A stretch of 64,000 nt of DNA from contig CAZZIU010000006.1 in NCBI GenBank assembly GCA_964654545.1, forward strand, positions 62,001-126,000, given 5' to 3'. The position numbers and the translations under genes are program-made. How positions within the stretch are numbered: position 1 is the stretch's first letter; each line of letters opens with the position of its first letter. Under the pieces are notes generated by a model. It ran no database searches. It was not told the origin of the DNA and saw only the letters and a program-made list of their open reading frames with translations. Positions 62,939-64,000 of this stretch are shown here, piece after piece. The DNA comes from JABMOV01 sp964654545 (GTDB taxonomy: Bacteria > Fidelibacterota > Marinisomatia > Marinisomatales > JABMOV01).

Positions 62939-64000
62939 AATCACCTGGTATCGTTTGTGTGGGGGCGTTGCGCTCTCCAATGGGAAGATTTGGTGGATCC
63001 TTTAAAAAAACATACGTCTATGATCTGGCAGCTCCCGTTATCACGGAACTGGTAGAATCGCTGCACTTCACAGGGAGTGAATTTGATGAAGTTATCATCG
63101 GGAATTGCCGACAGGCAGGGAATGGACCAAACCCTGCTCGAACAGCTTCCGTAAGGGGAGGTATTCCGCAAGAAGTGCCAGTCACCACCATCAACATGGC
63201 TTGCCCTTCCGGAATGAAAGCCCTTGAATTGGCAGCGATGCGGCTGCTGTTGGGTGAAGCCAGCTATATTTTGGTGGGTGGTATGGAAAGCATGAGCACC
63301 ATGCCATTTCTGCTTAAAGATGTGCGCTGGGATGGCTTCAAGATGGGTAACAAAGAATTATTGGATGGCTGGGCAGACAGCATTGATCCCCTGATCGGAC
63401 AGGGAATGGGACAAACGGCGGAAAATCTAGTAGAGAAATATGGCATTTCCAGAGAGACTCAGGATGAATTTGCTGCCACATCCCACGAAAAAGCCAACAA
63501 AGCATGGGAAAACGGGTATTTCTCCAATGAAGTTGTTCCTATCCAAATTGATGATGTACAGGTAGACAGGGATGAAACCATTCGATTTCCTGTAAACCGT
63601 GAAAAATTGGGAAAGTTGAGACCAGTATTTAAAAAAGATGGAACGGTCACCGCTGCCAATGCCTGCGCCATGGCGGATGGAGCATCGTTTATGGTGTTAA
63701 CCACAAAGGATATTGCAATGTCTGATGGTCTTCCTGTTTTGGGTGAATTACAGGGATTTGCTCAAGCGGCAGTCAGTCCGGAGTTCATGGGAGAGGGCCC
63801 AGCTGATGTAATTCCTGCTTTGCTTAAGGAAAACAGTACGGCGGTTGATTCTGTGGATTTATTCGAGGTCAACGAAGCTTTCGCAATTCAGATTCTTGCC
63901 AATGAGCAAATTGTGGGCTGGGAGCGCGATAAATTGAATATCCACGGTGGCGCCATCGCCCTTGGCCATCCCACGGGATGTTCCGGTGTGAGGATCGTTA
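62935..64000 (+). CDS. Thiolase (acetyl-CoA acyltransferase), probable 3-oxopimeloyl-CoA thiolase, 3' end outside window
   Basis: Open from ATG 62935 (ATGA overlap) to the window end, 355 residues visible of the usual about 390. Thiolase motifs: GALRSPMGRFGGSF, NPARTASVRGGIP, NMACPSGMKALELA with the nucleophile Cys, VGGMESMSTMPF, FEVNEAFAIQILA, and GGAIALGHPTGCSGVRI with the catalytic His. The C-terminal Cys region lies beyond the window. In this operon it would cleave 3-oxopimeloyl-CoA to glutaryl-CoA and acetyl-CoA. Confidence 0.88.
   Translation, partial: MKSPGIVCVGALRSPMGRFGGSFKKTYVYDLAAPVITELVESLHFTGSEFDEVIIGNCRQAGNGPNPARTASVRGGIPQEVPVTTINMACPSGMKALELAAMRLLLGEASYILVGGMESMSTMPFLLKDVRWDGFKMGNKELLDGWADSIDPLIGQGMGQTAENLVEKYGISRETQDEFAATSHEKANKAWENGYFSNEVVPIQIDDVQVDRDETIRFPVNREKLGKLRPVFKKDGTVTAANACAMADGASFMVLTTKDIAMSDGLPVLGELQGFAQAAVSPEFMGEGPADVIPALLKENSTAVDSVDLFEVNEAFAIQILANEQIVGWERDKLNIHGGAIALGHPTGCSGVRIV

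Noticed and set aside
1..64000. CRISPR arrays, tRNA or rRNA genes, insertion sequences
   Set aside because: I saw no regularly spaced repeats, no tRNA-like or rRNA-like sequence and no transposase-like frames in reading the window; a profile search could still find a short RNA gene.

Overview
The window looks like a scaffold from an anaerobic or facultative bacterium of the FCB superphylum (Calditrichota / Marinimicrobia / Ignavibacteria-like). Evidence: an AT-leaning genome, outer-membrane TonB-receptor and PorV/PorQ-type proteins, secreted proteins ending in a type IX (Por) C-terminal sorting domain with the YPNPFN signature, and lipoprotein signals. Nearly every gene sits in a tightly packed operon with ATGA-type overlaps. 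Two 100-N gaps mark scaffold joins. The first (17562-17661) is artificial, because its two flanks are the same 55 bases; the second (21217-21316) truncates two genes.

Region 1 (2-13960, + strand) is a beta-glucan utilisation locus: the end of a TonB-dependent receptor, a very large secreted sorting-domain protein, a PorV/PorQ-type outer-membrane protein, a parvulin-like lipoprotein, three GH16 glucanases, a clan GH-A-like glycosidase lipoprotein and a sodium/sugar symporter. No SusD is seen. The first GH16 enzyme appears to be a natural circular permutant of a lichenase, like the one known from Fibrobacter succinogenes.

Region 2 (13984-21216) holds a small membrane-anchored protein of unknown function, one giant hybrid histidine kinase (about 1690 aa once the false gap is closed), the decayed remnant of a paralogous kinase, and the start of an exported VOC-like protein.

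Region 3 (21317-46234) is a purine/urate catabolism island, organised as two divergent operons around position 25.8 kb. It corresponds to the E. coli ygeW-ygeY-hyuA-yqeB-yqeC-mocA-ygfK-ssnA-ygfM-xdhD region, a selenium-dependent molybdenum hydroxylase system linked to anaerobic urate breakdown. Here it is enlarged by adenine deaminase, 8-oxoguanine deaminase and a second, complete three-subunit molybdenum hydroxylase. The E. coli ammonia-lyase YgeX is not seen; two other fold-type II PLP enzymes occupy its place. The divergent intergenic region carries a tandem hairpin ending in a T-run in the ade leader.

Region 4 (46245-49270) has a membrane-bound AraC-type regulator, an alpha/beta-hydrolase lipoprotein and a small exported, probably outer-membrane protein.

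Region 5 (49377-64000, + strand) is an anaerobic aromatic degradation operon behind a MarR regulator. It encodes a class I (ATP-dependent) benzoyl-CoA reductase in the order bcrC-bcrB-bcrA-bcrD, an acyl-CoA ligase, then Had, Oah and Dch for ring hydration, oxidation and hydrolytic opening, and an SDR and thiolase suited to the following beta-oxidation steps. Inserted in it is an extra BcrB-like subunit, a ketopantoate-reductase-like protein and a third ATPase activator, which may form a second ATP-driven low-potential reductase. The thiolase runs off the end of the window.
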